Shown: positions 51,258 through 61,809 of the stretch, piece by piece
Position numbering within the stretch: the stretch's first letter is position 1
How the letters are laid out: the number at the start of each line of letters is the position of its first letter
Assembly (NCBI RefSeq): GCF_028401425.1
Contig: NZ_JAQOMS010000002.1
Location: 434,001 to 498,000, forward strand
From: Psychrosphaera algicola
GTDB lineage: Bacteria > Pseudomonadota > Gammaproteobacteria > Enterobacterales > Alteromonadaceae
Reading direction: 5' to 3'
DNA: 64,000 nucleotides
The notes under the pieces: generated by a model
Told to the model about the DNA's origin: nothing
Seen by the model: the letters and a program-made list of their open reading frames with translations, nothing else
Databases searched by the model: none
Made by a program: the position numbers and the translations under genes

Positions 51258-53936
51258 TTATTCGCCCTGTTCAGGCGCTTCGTCATCTACATCTTCACTT
51301 GATTCAGCTTGTATGTCATTTGTTACTTCAGCGCTTTCGCCTTCAATAACATCCTGACCCTCGACAACTTCGCCGTCGATAAACTCGCCTTCAAGCGTTT
51401 CATCTTCTTCAATCTCTTCGACTTTAGCCAGACCGACAACCAATTCACCTTCAATTGTTCTTATCAAACGAACACCTTGAGTGTTACGTCCAACAACAGA
51501 TACTTCGTGAACCCGTGTTCTTACTAATGTACCTTTATTTGAGATGATCATGATTTCGTCAGTTTCAGCAACTTGACAAGCGCCAACCACTAAACCATTA
51601 CGTTCACTCACTTTAATCGAAACAACACCCTGTGTTGCTCGACTCTTAGCTGGGTAGTCAATTTGCGGTGTACGTTTACCAAAACCGTTTTCAGTGATCG
51701 TTAGGATATTGTCTTCTTCGTTAGGCACGATTAGTGATACCACTTTCGCGTCTTCAGTCAATTTAATTCCACGAACACCTGTCGCAGTACGTCCCATTGC
51801 ACGAACTTGCCCTTCATCAAAACGAACAACTTTACCGTTTTGTGAGAACAACATGATTTCGTTTTGGCCATTTGTTATTGACGCACCAATGAGTTTGTCA
51901 CCATCATTCAAGTTCACAGCGATAATACCGCTAGAACGAGGACGAGAATATTCGGTCAATGCTGTTTTCTTAACGGTACCGTTTGCCGTTGCCATAAATA
52001 CAAACTTATCTTGTTCGAATTCTTTGACCGGCAATATTGTTGTTATCTTCTCGTCACTTTCTAGAGGTAACAAGTTAATAATTGGACGCCCACGTGATTG
52101 ACGTGACGCTAATGGTAATTGGTATACCTTCAACCAATATAAACGACCGCGGTCAGAGAAACATAAGATTGTGTCATGGGTATTGGCAACTAATAGTTTT
52201 TCAATGAAATCTTCATCTTTCATCTTAGTCGCAGACTTACCACGACCACCACGGCGTTGAGCCTGATAATCAGTAAGTGGCTGATATTTGCAATAACCTT
52301 CATGAGAAAGCGTTACAACAACGTCTTCTTCATTGATTAGATCTTCAAGGTTGATATCGTGTGACGCCTCACGGATCTCCGTTTTACGTTCATCACCATA
52401 AGTATCGCGAATTAATTCTATCTCTTCACGAATAACTTCCATCAAACGCTCAGGTGAACCTAAGATCTCTAACAATTCAGCAATTAAGCCTAAAATTTCA
52501 CGATATTCATCTAAGATCTTTTCGTGTTCTAGACCGGTTAATTTATGTAAACGTAATTCCAATATCGCTTGAGCTTGTTGCTCAGTCATATGGTATAAAC
52601 CATCGCGAATACCGTATTCATCTTCTAGCCATTCAGGGCGAGCAGCGTCATCGCCTGCACGTTCTAACATGGCAGCAACACCACCTAGCGGCCACCCTTT
52701 AGCAGTAAGCTTTATTTTTGCTTCAGCTGGCGTTGGAGAGGTTTTAATTGTCTCGATGATTTCGTCAATATTTGCCAATGCTATTGCAAGAGCTTCTAAT
52801 ATATGGGCACGGTCACGTGCTTTACGTAAATCAAATACCGTACGACGCGTAACAACTTCGCGGCGGTGAGATAAAAATGCTTCAAGCATTTCTTTAAGTT
52901 TGAATATTTTTGGCTGTCCGTGATCCAGTGCAACCATATTGATACCAAATACGGTTTGCATTTGAGTCAATGCAAACAAGTGATTTAAAATCACCTCAGT
53001 TGGTTCACCACGTTTCAATTCGATAACAATACGCATCCCGTCTTTATCAGACTCATCGCGCAGTGCCGTTATTCCTTCAACCTTTTTATCTTTTACCAGC
53101 TCTGCAATTTTTTCAATCAGCTTAGCTTTGTTAACTTGATAAGGGATTTCGGTAACGATAATCGTATCCTTACCCGTTTTTTCATCCGTTTCAATTTCTG
53201 TATTTGCTCGGATATAAACCTTACCACGACCAGTACGGTACGCTTCTTCAATCCCTTTACGGCCATTGATAATCGCGCCCGTTGGAAAATCAGGACCCGG
53301 AATATGTTCCATCAACTCAGGAAGTTCCATATCAGGATTAAAAGATAAGGCTAAAACCGCACTAACAACTTCACGTAGAGAATGTGGCGGTATATTGGTT
53401 GCCATACCTACAGCGATACCAGAAGAACCATTAATGAGGAGATTTGGTACTTTTGTCGGTAAAACAGCAGGAATAAATTCAGTCCCATCGTAGTTAGGAA
53501 CAAAATCGACTGTTTCTTTTTCTAAGTCAGCGAGGAGTTCATGGGCAAGCTTGTCCATTCTCACTTCGGTGTAACGCATTGCGGCTGCGGAGTCGCCGTC
53601 AACAGAACCAAAGTTACCTTGGCCGTCTACTAATGTATAACGTAAAGAAAATGGTTGCGCCATACGAACAATGGTATCGTAAACAGCTGAGTCACCATGT
53701 GGGTGATATTTACCAATTACGTCGCCCACGACACGGGCAGACTTCTTATATGGTTTATTCCAGTCATTTTTAAGTTCATTCATCGCAAATAAAACACGGC
53801 GGTGAACCGGTTTTAAACCATCACGAACATCGGGTAAAGCACGTCCTACGATTACACTCATCGCGTAATCAAGGTAACTTGTCTTTAGCTCTTCTTCGAT
53901 ATTAATGGGGCTAATGTTTTTGGCGAGTTCAGTCAT
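51258..53936 (-). CDS. gyrA: DNA gyrase subunit A
   Basis: 892 residues, intact. Cuts and rejoins DNA for negative supercoiling. Catalytic Tyr122 is in MRYTEVRM. The quinolone-determining region HPHGDSAVYDTI keeps Ser83 and Asp87, the susceptible state. The six-bladed C-terminal domain holds the GyrA box QRRGGRGK. The acidic tail of about 45 residues is long. Divergent from ubiG. Confidence 0.98.
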   Translation of the reverse strand: MTELAKNISPINIEEELKTSYLDYAMSVIVGRALPDVRDGLKPVHRRVLFAMNELKNDWNKPYKKSARVVGDVIGKYHPHGDSAVYDTIVRMAQPFSLRYTLVDGQGNFGSVDGDSAAAMRYTEVRMDKLAHELLADLEKETVDFVPNYDGTEFIPAVLPTKVPNLLINGSSGIAVGMATNIPPHSLREVVSAVLALSFNPDMELPELMEHIPGPDFPTGAIINGRKGIEEAYRTGRGKVYIRANTEIETDEKTGKDTIIVTEIPYQVNKAKLIEKIAELVKDKKVEGITALRDESDKDGMRIVIELKRGEPTEVILNHLFALTQMQTVFGINMVALDHGQPKIFKLKEMLEAFLSHRREVVTRRTVFDLRKARDRAHILEALAIALANIDEIIETIKTSPTPAEAKIKLTAKGWPLGGVAAMLERAGDDAARPEWLEDEYGIRDGLYHMTEQQAQAILELRLHKLTGLEHEKILDEYREILGLIAELLEILGSPERLMEVIREEIELIRDTYGDERKTEIREASHDINLEDLINEEDVVVTLSHEGYCKYQPLTDYQAQRRGGRGKSATKMKDEDFIEKLLVANTHDTILCFSDRGRLYWLKVYQLPLASRQSRGRPIINLLPLESDEKITTILPVKEFEQDKFVFMATANGTVKKTALTEYSRPRSSGIIAVNLNDGDKLIGASITNGQNEIMLFSQNGKVVRFDEGQVRAMGRTATGVRGIKLTEDAKVVSLIVPNEEDNILTITENGFGKRTPQIDYPAKSRATQGVVSIKVSERNGLVVGACQVAETDEIMIISNKGTLVRTRVHEVSVVGRNTQGVRLIRTIEGELVVGLAKVEEIEEDETLEGEFIDGEVVEGQDVIEGESAEVTNDIQAESSEDVDDEAPEQGE

Positions 53937-54198
53937 AAACGAAAATTTCCCTGCAACTATTTAAATAGAAGTTTTTATTGTTTTTAATTAACGCGGGATT
54001 GTAACACATTCGTGTATTCGTGCTAGTGAAAATTACGTTATAAATAGTGGGGGGCTAGTGTTGTTGTCGTTAAAATCGCCTTGAGGCCATTTTGATGCGT
54101 TATTTGCTGTTTATTTAATCGATTGTTGAAATCTAGAATTCTTTTTCACCACAATATCGAGTACCCTACTCTGCGTTAATTATCTTAAAGGAACTTAC

Positions 54199-54919
54199 AT
54201 GTCGTTAGAAAACACCACAAATGTTGATCAACATGAAATTGAAAAGTTTAACTCAATCGCAAGTACATGGTGGGACCTAGAAGGTGATTTCAAACCTCTG
54301 CACATTATTAACCCTGCGCGGCTTGCCTATATACAGGAACAAACAAGCGGTTTAGCGAATAAGTCTATCCTTGATATTGGTTGCGGCGGCGGTATTTTGA
54401 CCGAAAGTATGGCAAAACTGGCCGGCGACGTCGTGGGGATCGATATGGCGAGCGATTCATTACAAGTGGCTCAACTACACGCCTTAGAAACTAAGGTAAC
54501 TAATGTGAGATATGAGCAAGTGCAAGCAGAACAATATTGCGCTGATAATAAACAACAGTTTGACGTTGTCACGTGTATGGAAATGTTGGAACACGTACCA
54601 GATCCGGCAGCTATTATTGAAGCCGCGGCGATGGCCTGTAAACCTGAGTGGTTCTGTTTTCTTTTCAACGTTAAATAAAACATACAAATCCTACGCTCTA
54701 GCGATAGTTGCAGCAGAAAAGCTATTAAAGATAGTGCCAAATGGAACGCATGATTACGATAAGTTTATGAAACCGTCTCAAATCATCCGTTGCGCCTCTA
54801 ATTTTGATCTTAATGTAAAACATAGCATTGGCATTAATTACAACCCAATCTATAGCTCAGCCAGTTTAACGCCAAAACTTGATGTTAATTATGTGCTGCA
54901 TTTTAAAAAATTGGTTTAA
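54199..54919 (+). CDS. ubiG: ubiquinone biosynthesis O-methyltransferase UbiG (one frameshift)
   Basis: Repaired length about 239 residues. UbiG does both O-methylations in ubiquinone synthesis. SAM motif LDIGCGGGILTESMAKLA (about 56-73) and VTCMEMLEHVPDP are intact. One extra base at 54645-54648 breaks the KPGGSVFFST motif: the sequence reads CCTGAGTGG where CCTGGTGG is expected. Follows gyrA divergently, the conserved order in gammaproteobacteria. Confidence 0.95.
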
Positions 54920-55170
54920 ATGGCGACAAACCCAACGGTGACGCTGGCATCATAAAATTTACAAAAAGTGAAGTAATAATTTGGTAATTTAAATGGATTT
55001 TTCAGATAAAATTCATATAAAAAAATAGTTAAAAATCACGTTCAATTATGGATATTTTTAGTTATGTTTACACCTGTTGCTCATACTGTAAGGAGACACT
55101 TACAAGGACCCATGGTTGGTTATTTTGTAGTCATATAGATGAATATTTTAAACTTGCAATCATCTCCTCT

Positions 55171-55186
55171 ACACTCTATCTTGTGC
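55171..55186 (+). promoter_or_regulatory. NrdR box 1 upstream of nrdA
   Basis: ACACTCTATCTTGTGC resembles the 16-bp NrdR consensus, with the CW core and G in place and a mismatch at the sixth base. Its start is 32 bp before the second box, about three helical turns, the known tandem spacing for NrdR control of nrd operons. Confidence 0.65.
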
Positions 55187-55202
55187 TATCGAATTTAAAC
55201 AG

Positions 55203-55218
55203 ACACTATATGATGTGT
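55203..55218 (+). promoter_or_regulatory. NrdR box 2 upstream of nrdA
   Basis: ACACTATATGATGTGT is a close match to the palindromic NrdR box, 102 bp before the nrdA ATG. The 54920-55320 spacer holds no gene, and a ribosome site AAAGGA lies about 15 bp before the ATG. Confidence 0.75.
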
Positions 55219-55320
55219 TTTTAGCCAAATTAGCTAATTATTATCCAGTCTGATTTAAAATTGCATCTAAATGCGATACACAAAATAATAATATATAAAA
55301 ACAAAGGACAAACTGGCCCA

Positions 55321-57634
55321 ATGAACAGCACCCTTTCTGTAACCAAACGTGACGGTGTAAAAGAACCTTTAGACCTAGATAAAATCCATAGAGTGATTAC
55401 CTGGGCAGCAAAAGGTTTAGACAACGTTTCGGTATCTGAAGTAGAAATTCGTTCTCACATCCAATTTTACGATGGCATAAAAACAGAAGATATCCATGAA
55501 ACCATCATAAAAGCGTCAGCGGATCTTATTGCAGAAGACACTCCAGACTATCAATATATGTCTGCACGTTTAGCGGTCTTCCATTTACGTAAAAAGCGTA
55601 TGGCCAATTTGAACCACCACGTTTGTTTGATCACGTTAAACATTTAGTTGCTAATGGCCGTTATGACGAACATTTATTAGCTGATTATACAGAAGCCGAA
55701 TTTGACGCTATGGATAAGTTTCTTGTCCATGACCGTGACCTAGATTTTAGTTACGCAGCCGTTAAACAGTTAGAAGGTAAGTACTTAGTACAAAACCGCG
55801 TAACAGGCCAAATTTACGAAAGTGCCCAGTTTTTATATATTTTAGTCGCCGCGTGTTTATTTGCTAAATACGACAGCGCGACTCGCTTAGACTACGTAAA
55901 ACGTTTTTATGATGCGACGTCGCAATTTAAAATTTCGTTACCAACACCAATTATGTCTGGTGTTCGTACGCCAACCCGCCAGTTTAGTTCGTGTGTGTTA
56001 ATTGAAGCGGGTGATAACCTAGATTCAATTAATGCAACAACATCTGCCATTGTTAAATATGTTTCGCAACGTGCAGGTATCGGTATCAATGCCGGTCGTA
56101 TTCGCGCTTTAGGTAGCCCGATTAGAAATGGTGAAGCATTCCATACAGGTTGTATTCCATTTTATAAACACTTTCAAACAGCCGTAAAAAGTTGTTCACA
56201 AGGTGGTGTTCGTGGTGGTGCAGCTACCCTATTCTACCCGCTATGGCATTTAGAAGTTGAAACACTCCTTGTACTTAAAAATAACCGTGGTGTTGAAGAA
56301 AACCGAGTAAGACATTTAGATTACGGCGTGCAATTTAACCGCTTGATGTATCAACGATTAATCCAAGACGGTTTTATTACTTTATTTAGCCCGTCAGATG
56401 TTCCTGGTTTGTACGACTCGTTCTTCCAAGACCAAGATGAATTCGAACGTTTATATGTTCAATACGAACAAGACGATTCCATTCGCAAAAAACGCATTAA
56501 AGCCATTGAGTTGTTTAGCTTGTTCTTAAACGAACGTGCTAGTACAGGTCGTATCTATTTACAAAACGTTGACCATTGCAATACTCATAGTCCGTTTAAT
56601 CCTAAATACGCGCCGGTTCGTCAAAGTAACTTGTGTCTTGAAATTGCCCTTCCGACTAAACCACTTCAGCATGTAAATGACGAAGAAGGTGAAATTGCCC
56701 TCTGTACATTGTCGGCATTTAACTTAGGCGCAATTGAATCATTAGACGAATTGGATGAGTTGGCTGAATTAGCTGTTCGTGCATTAGACAGTTTATTAGA
56801 TTATCAAGACTACCCAGTTCCAGCCGCATTTAATGCCACTATGGGTCGTCGTACGTTGGGTGTTGGTGTTATTAACTTTGCATATTATCTTGCAAAAAAT
56901 GGCGCAAAATACTCGGACGGGTCTGGAAACAACCTGATCCACAGAACTTTTGAAGCAATTCAGTTTTATTTGTTAAAAGCCTCTAATACGTTGGCTAAAG
57001 AACAAGGTGCCTGTCCGAAGTTTAACGAAACGACATATTCTCAAGGTATTTTACCAATCGATACCTATAAAAAGGCGGTTGACGGATTCTGTCAGGAGCC
57101 TTTGCATTTAGATTGGGAAACCCTAAGAAAAGATATTGTTGAGCACGGCTTACGTAATTCAACATTGTCGGCACTTATGCCGTCAGAAACATCGTCACAA
57201 ATTTCTAATGCGACGAACGGCATTGAACCTCCTCGTGGTTTGATATCAGTTAAAGCAAGTAAAGACGGCGTGTTAAAGCAGGTTGTTCCTGAAATTGGGC
57301 GATTAAAAGATCAATACGAATTGTTGTGGAATATTTCAAGTAACGAAGGTTATCTGCAATTATGTGGGATCATGCAAAAATTTGTCGACCAGACAATTTC
57401 TGCCAATACAAATTACGATCCTACAGACTTTAATGATCACAAAGTACCAATGCAGCAGTTGTTAAAAGATTTATTAACAGCTTATAAATATGGCTTAAAG
57501 ACTTTGTATTACCATAATACGCGGGATCAAGCAGGCACCTCTACCGACAGTAAGTCTGGTAAAAGGTCACCGCACCAACCACAGTTGTTATCGAAGACGA
57601 TGAAGACTGTGAAGGCGGCGCTTGTAAAATTTAG
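55321..57634 (+). CDS. nrdA: ribonucleotide reductase class Ia alpha subunit NrdA (two frameshifts)
   Basis: Repaired length about 771 residues (E. coli 761). The N-terminal ATP-cone starts MNSTLSVTKRDG, aligning with E. coli, so I reject the longer upstream start. Active-site CVLIEAGD, the NLCLEIALPTKP region (Cys in NLCLE) and YYHNTRD are present, and the redox Cys pair CEGGAC closes the protein in the repaired frame. An A is missing in 55591-55595 and a base at about 57568-57573. Confidence 0.97.
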
Positions 57635-57697
57635 TCATATTATTATGCCCAAACCTATGTTTGGGCAATTCAAAATTAGATTACAGAGTTTAATAAA

Positions 57698-58828
57698 ATG
57701 CGATATACCACGTTTAATCAAAATGAAGTTAACCCGCTTAAAGAACCTATGTTTTTTGGCGAAGCCGTTAACGTTGCTCGTTACGACCAACAACGTCACG
57801 CTATTTTCGAGAAACTAATTGAAAAGCAACTGTCCTTTTTCTGGCGACCAGAAGAGATCGATGTAAGTCGCGACCGAGCTGACTTCCAAAGCATGACGGA
57901 TAGTGAAAAGCACATTTTCATTTCAAATTTAAAATATCAAACGTTATTAGATTCTATTCAAGGCCGTAGCCCGAACATCGCTCTGTTGCCAATCACATCA
58001 CTTCCTGAATTGGAAACATGGATCGAAACTTGGTCGTTCAGTGAAACCATTCACTCCCGCTCGTACACTCATATCGTGAGAAATTTATTTAGTGACCCGA
58101 GCGAAGTTTTTGACGACATCGTCAAGAACGAAGAGATCCTGAAGCGCGCAGCAGACATTTCTAAATATTACGATGATCTAATTTTCTATACTCAGATATT
58201 TCAAACTCTCGGTGAAGGTGAACATGTCATCGACGGTGAACGCTACGTAGTTAACCTTCGTGTTTTAAAGAAAAAATTGTATCTTGCCGTAAACTCAATT
58301 AATGCATTAGAAGCGATTCGCTTTTACGTCAGCTTTGCTTGTACGTTTGCTTTTGCTGAGCGCGAATTAATGGAAGGTAACTCTAAGATCATTCGTCTTA
58401 TTGCCCGTGATGAAAACCTGCATTTAACCTCAACGCAACACATTATTAATTTGTGGGCTGATGGTCAGGATGATCCAGAAATGCAAGAGATCAGCATGGA
58501 GTGTTTCCAAGAAGCAAAAGAAATTTTTGCCAATGCAGTTGAGCAAGAAAAAGAATGGGCTAAATACCTATTTAAAGATGGCTCTATGATTGGCTTAAAT
58601 GAAGAAATATTGTGTCAATATGTTGAATATATCGCTAATCACCGCTTATCTGCGATTGGTATTCCAGCGATGTATGACGTTAAAAGTAATCCGCTACCAT
58701 GGATGAACAAATATTTAGAATCTGACAACGTTCAAGTTGCACCACAAGAAGCTGAGATCAGTTCTTATCTTGTTGGTCAAATTGACTCAGAAGTTGATGC
58801 GTCTGAATTTGACGGTTTTGAACTGTAA
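57698..58828 (+). CDS. nrdB: ribonucleotide reductase class Ia beta subunit NrdB
   Basis: 376 residues, intact. It houses the diiron-tyrosyl radical cofactor. Iron ligands are visible in WSFSETIHSRSYTHI, ALEAIRFYVSFACTFAFAER and ARDENLHLTSTQH. The C-terminal peptide SEFDGFEL is the part that docks on NrdA. Starts 63 bp after nrdA. Confidence 0.97.
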   Translation: MRYTTFNQNEVNPLKEPMFFGEAVNVARYDQQRHAIFEKLIEKQLSFFWRPEEIDVSRDRADFQSMTDSEKHIFISNLKYQTLLDSIQGRSPNIALLPITSLPELETWIETWSFSETIHSRSYTHIVRNLFSDPSEVFDDIVKNEEILKRAADISKYYDDLIFYTQIFQTLGEGEHVIDGERYVVNLRVLKKKLYLAVNSINALEAIRFYVSFACTFAFAERELMEGNSKIIRLIARDENLHLTSTQHIINLWADGQDDPEMQEISMECFQEAKEIFANAVEQEKEWAKYLFKDGSMIGLNEEILCQYVEYIANHRLSAIGIPAMYDVKSNPLPWMNKYLESDNVQVAPQEAEISSYLVGQIDSEVDASEFDGFEL

Positions 58829-58857
58829 TTTTAGTCAGTTCCCTACTTTAACGATTC

Positions 58858-59127
58858 ATGTCTAAAATACGGGTTTTGAGCCAACAAGAAGTTGAAACAG
58901 AGTTTGAATTTCAATCTGGCGACAAAACCCTACTCACCTCACTCCTAAATCAAAAATTGGACGTGCTTTACCATTGCCGTGAAGGGTTTTGTGGTGCATG
59001 TCGATGTAAACTAAAAAGTGGTACAGTTGAGTACATTAACGAACCACTGGCTTTTGTTCGCAAAGGCGAAATCCTCACTTGTTGTTCCAAACCCACTACT
59101 GATATTGAGATAGAAATTAAATTTTAA
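58858..59127 (+). CDS. yfaE: [2Fe-2S] ferredoxin YfaE
   Basis: 89 residues. Cys ligands in CREGFCGACRCKL and LTCCSKP give the plant-type ferredoxin pattern CX4CX2C...C. YfaE restores the NrdB diferric-tyrosyl cofactor. Located 29 bp after nrdB, as in E. coli. Confidence 0.93.
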   Translation: MSKIRVLSQQEVETEFEFQSGDKTLLTSLLNQKLDVLYHCREGFCGACRCKLKSGTVEYINEPLAFVRKGEILTCCSKPTTDIEIEIKF

Positions 59128-59261
59128 GCCCCTGTCTTTACGCTGCGCCTCAGACGTAAACGTTACAAATTGACTGCAAAGAGTTTATTCAACACACGTT
59201 AGATCCAGCTCATTTTGTTATTTTTTGTCTCAAGCGTCGAGTTAAACCTCTTAAACTCATT

Positions 59262-59347
59262 AATATAAACAAAAACTTACCAATATAAACCTCATTTAAC
59301 CGCGACATTTTTAATATAAACACTTTACATATGATTGTTTGTATATA
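59262..59347 (+). promoter_or_regulatory. repeated AATATAAAC elements upstream of the arsenic operon
   Basis: AATATAAAC occurs at 59262, 59282 and 59313, and a mirrored GTTTGTATATAC begins at 59337, all within 120 bp of the fusion gene start at 59384. These are candidate ArsR-type operators; no better site is seen in the 59128-59383 spacer, which has no other gene. Confidence 0.45.
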
Positions 59348-59383
59348 CACTATTTTATATATATTAAGTCTGTTACTAATTTT

Positions 59384-60210
59384 ATGAAAAATCTAAATAA
59401 ACAAAAAGTCCTTTTTATCTGTACTGGAAACTCGGCTAGGTCACAAATGGCAGAAGCGCTTCTAAGACATAAAGCCGCGGATTATTTTGAAGTGTATAGT
59501 GCAGGAACACAGCCTGATACAGTAGACGTGCGTGTGATTGAGGCATTAGGTCAATTTGGGATCGACACCACTGGTTTAGTTTCAAAAAATATAAATACGT
59601 TCGAAGGTCAAATTTTTGATTACGTCATCACGCTCTGTGATAAGGCAAATAATGAATGTCGTAGCTACCCAAATGCTCTCAAGCAATTAGCATGGGATTT
59701 CCCTGATCCAAAAGAACGCTCCTGCAGTAATCCATTTTCTACAACATTAACTGAACTAAATAATCGATTATCGATGTTTCTTTTAGTCGAAGGCAAAAAT
59801 GCGCGATTTCAAAATGAAACCACCCATAATCGCGCAAGTGACGGAGTTAATCAGCTAATTGACCTAGAGCCGATCTCTTTTTATAAGACCCTTACGGATG
59901 ATATTCGACTCAAAACATTAATGTTGACCCATTATTATGGTGAACTTTGCGTATGTGAATTAATGGAAGCGATGGATGAAGATAGCCAACCAAAAGTGTC
60001 ACGCAACCTTGCCGTTTTGAAAAAGCGAATGTAATAACGGATAGGAAACACGGACAGTGGGTGTTTTACCGAATAAATCCTGAACTGCCGCTGTGGGCTA
60101 AATCAGTTATTGCACAAACAACTGAGAACAACGTTCCTCTTATCGCTAACGAAGTCAAACGTTTGGCTAATATGAAAAATAGGCCCGACAAATCCAATTT
60201 CTGTAAATAA
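59384..60210 (+). CDS. arsenate reductase-ArsR fusion (one frameshift)
   Basis: Repaired length about 275 residues. The N-terminal domain (1-140) is a low-molecular-weight-phosphatase-type arsenate reductase: the loop CTGNSARSQMAE holds Cys13 and Arg19, and WDFPDPK carries the acid. The C-terminal ArsR winged helix has GELCVCELMEA with the arsenite-binding Cys pair, then QPKVSRNLAVLKKA and GQWVFYRIN. An A is missing in 60020-60024. Such two-in-one proteins occur in marine ars operons and would both reduce arsenate and derepress the operon. Confidence 0.88.
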
Positions 60211-60253
60211 AGATCACAAAACAATTTTTCTTCTAATTTAAAGAGGATTTTAC

Positions 60254-61281
60254 ATGGGTATTTTTGAGCGTTATTTGTCCGTATGGGTAGCTATGAGCAT
60301 AAGCTTGGGGTGATTTTAGGCCTTTGGCAACCAGAGGTTTTTCAAACAATAGCGGGCTTTGAAGTAGCGCATGTAAATATTGTTGTCGCTGTTTTCATCT
60401 GGGTGATGATTTATCCTATGATGGTTCAAATAGACTTTTCAGCTATAAAGAATGTAGGTAAAAACCCAAAAGGACTGCTGCTAACTATAGTAATCAATTG
60501 GTTGATTAAACCTTTCACTATGGCCGGTTTAGGATGGCTATTTTTTAATATCTTATTTGCCGATCTGGTTGACCCAACATCAGCTCAAGAATACATAGCA
60601 GGCATGATTTTACTGGGCGTCGCACCATGCACTGCGATGGTCTTTGTGTGGTCGCAACTAACGAAAGGAGATCCAAATTATACCTTGGTACAAGTCTCAG
60701 TTAATGACGTGATCATGATCTTTGCGTTTGCGCCTATCTCTGCGTTTTTACTCGGTGTAAGTGACATTCAAGTCCCTTGGGAAACATTGCTTATTTCTGT
60801 TGCACTTTATGTATTATTGCCATTAATAGCCGGTGTTTTAACTCGCAATATGCTCAATAAAGGCCAAGGAGAACATACCGTAAATCAATTTTTGTCTTCT
60901 TTAAAGCCATGGTCGGTTATTGGGTTGTTGGCAACCGTCGTTTTATTATTTGGCTTTCAAGCAAATACAATAATTTCTGAACCTGAAACCATCGCTTTAA
61001 TTGCAATTCCGTTAATGATCCAAACTTACGGTATTTTCCTCATCGCTTATTTGGCTGCGAAATGGATGAAACTCCCCCATAACATCGCTGCGCCCGCCTG
61101 CCTGATAGGTACTTCTAACTTCTTTGAACTTGCTGTTGCTGTCGCTATCTCGCTATTTGGCCTGCATTCCGGTGCTGCTTTAGCCACCGTAGTGGGCGTG
61201 CTCGTTGAAGTACCTGTCATGCTCTCGTTAGTTTATATAATAAACCATACTCAAAACTGGTTTGGAGAAAATCATGGATAA
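60254..61281 (+). CDS. acr3: arsenite efflux pump Acr3 (one frameshift)
   Basis: Repaired length about 342 residues with ten hydrophobic segments. Family features are MGIFERYLSVWVAMSI at the start, WLFFNILF, and GVAPCTAMVFVWSQL with the conserved Cys. Acr3 exports arsenite using the proton gradient. A G is missing from 60307-60310 so the first 18 residues are in another frame. Overlaps the next gene by 8 bp. Confidence 0.93.
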
Positions 61282-61783
61282 TAAACCAGCCATACAAAAA
61301 CACCCTTACGATATATTGCCTCTAGAAAATGGTGCGCAACTTATTTTTACACCTTGCCCTGGAACAAAAGACGCTAGTTTAAGTGACGCTATTTCAACCC
61401 TAAAACATGCAGGAACAAGCATGCTGATAACATTAATGTTTGACGATGAAATGGCAAAAAACAATGCCCAGTCTTTACCTACGGAATGTCTTAAACACGA
61501 CATTGAATGGGTTCAGCTCCCTATTGTTGATGACGCCGCACCTGCGCAGGCATTTGAAAACCAATGGCACGTGCAGAAGGACAAGATCTTAGAACAACTA
61601 AAGAACAAAGGCACTATTGCGGTCCACTGCAAAGGCGGCTCCGGTAGAACAGGTTTGGTAATTGGCCTCATTCTTTTATCTATTGGTTGGCCCGCTGAAA
61701 AAATAATAAAACAAATTCAACAAAGGCGTCCTAACGCACTAAAAAATTCAAAACAGCTCAATTATTTTAACTCTTATTTGTAA
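61274..61783 (+). CDS. cysteine-based phosphatase of the CDKN3/dual-specificity type
   Basis: 169 residues from ATG 61274 (GGAG upstream; the TTG at 61262 is less likely). The active loop HCKGGSGRTG gives Cys119 and Arg125, and DDAAP upstream may supply the acid. Proteins of this kind recur between acr3 and the GAPDH gene in marine ars operons; their substrate is not known to me. The fold resembles dual-specificity phosphatases. Confidence 0.82.
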   Translation: MDNKPAIQKHPYDILPLENGAQLIFTPCPGTKDASLSDAISTLKHAGTSMLITLMFDDEMAKNNAQSLPTECLKHDIEWVQLPIVDDAAPAQAFENQWHVQKDKILEQLKNKGTIAVHCKGGSGRTGLVIGLILLSIGWPAEKIIKQIQQRRPNALKNSKQLNYFNSYL

Positions 61784-61809
61784 ATATTAAATAATACATA
61801 GGTAAATTT

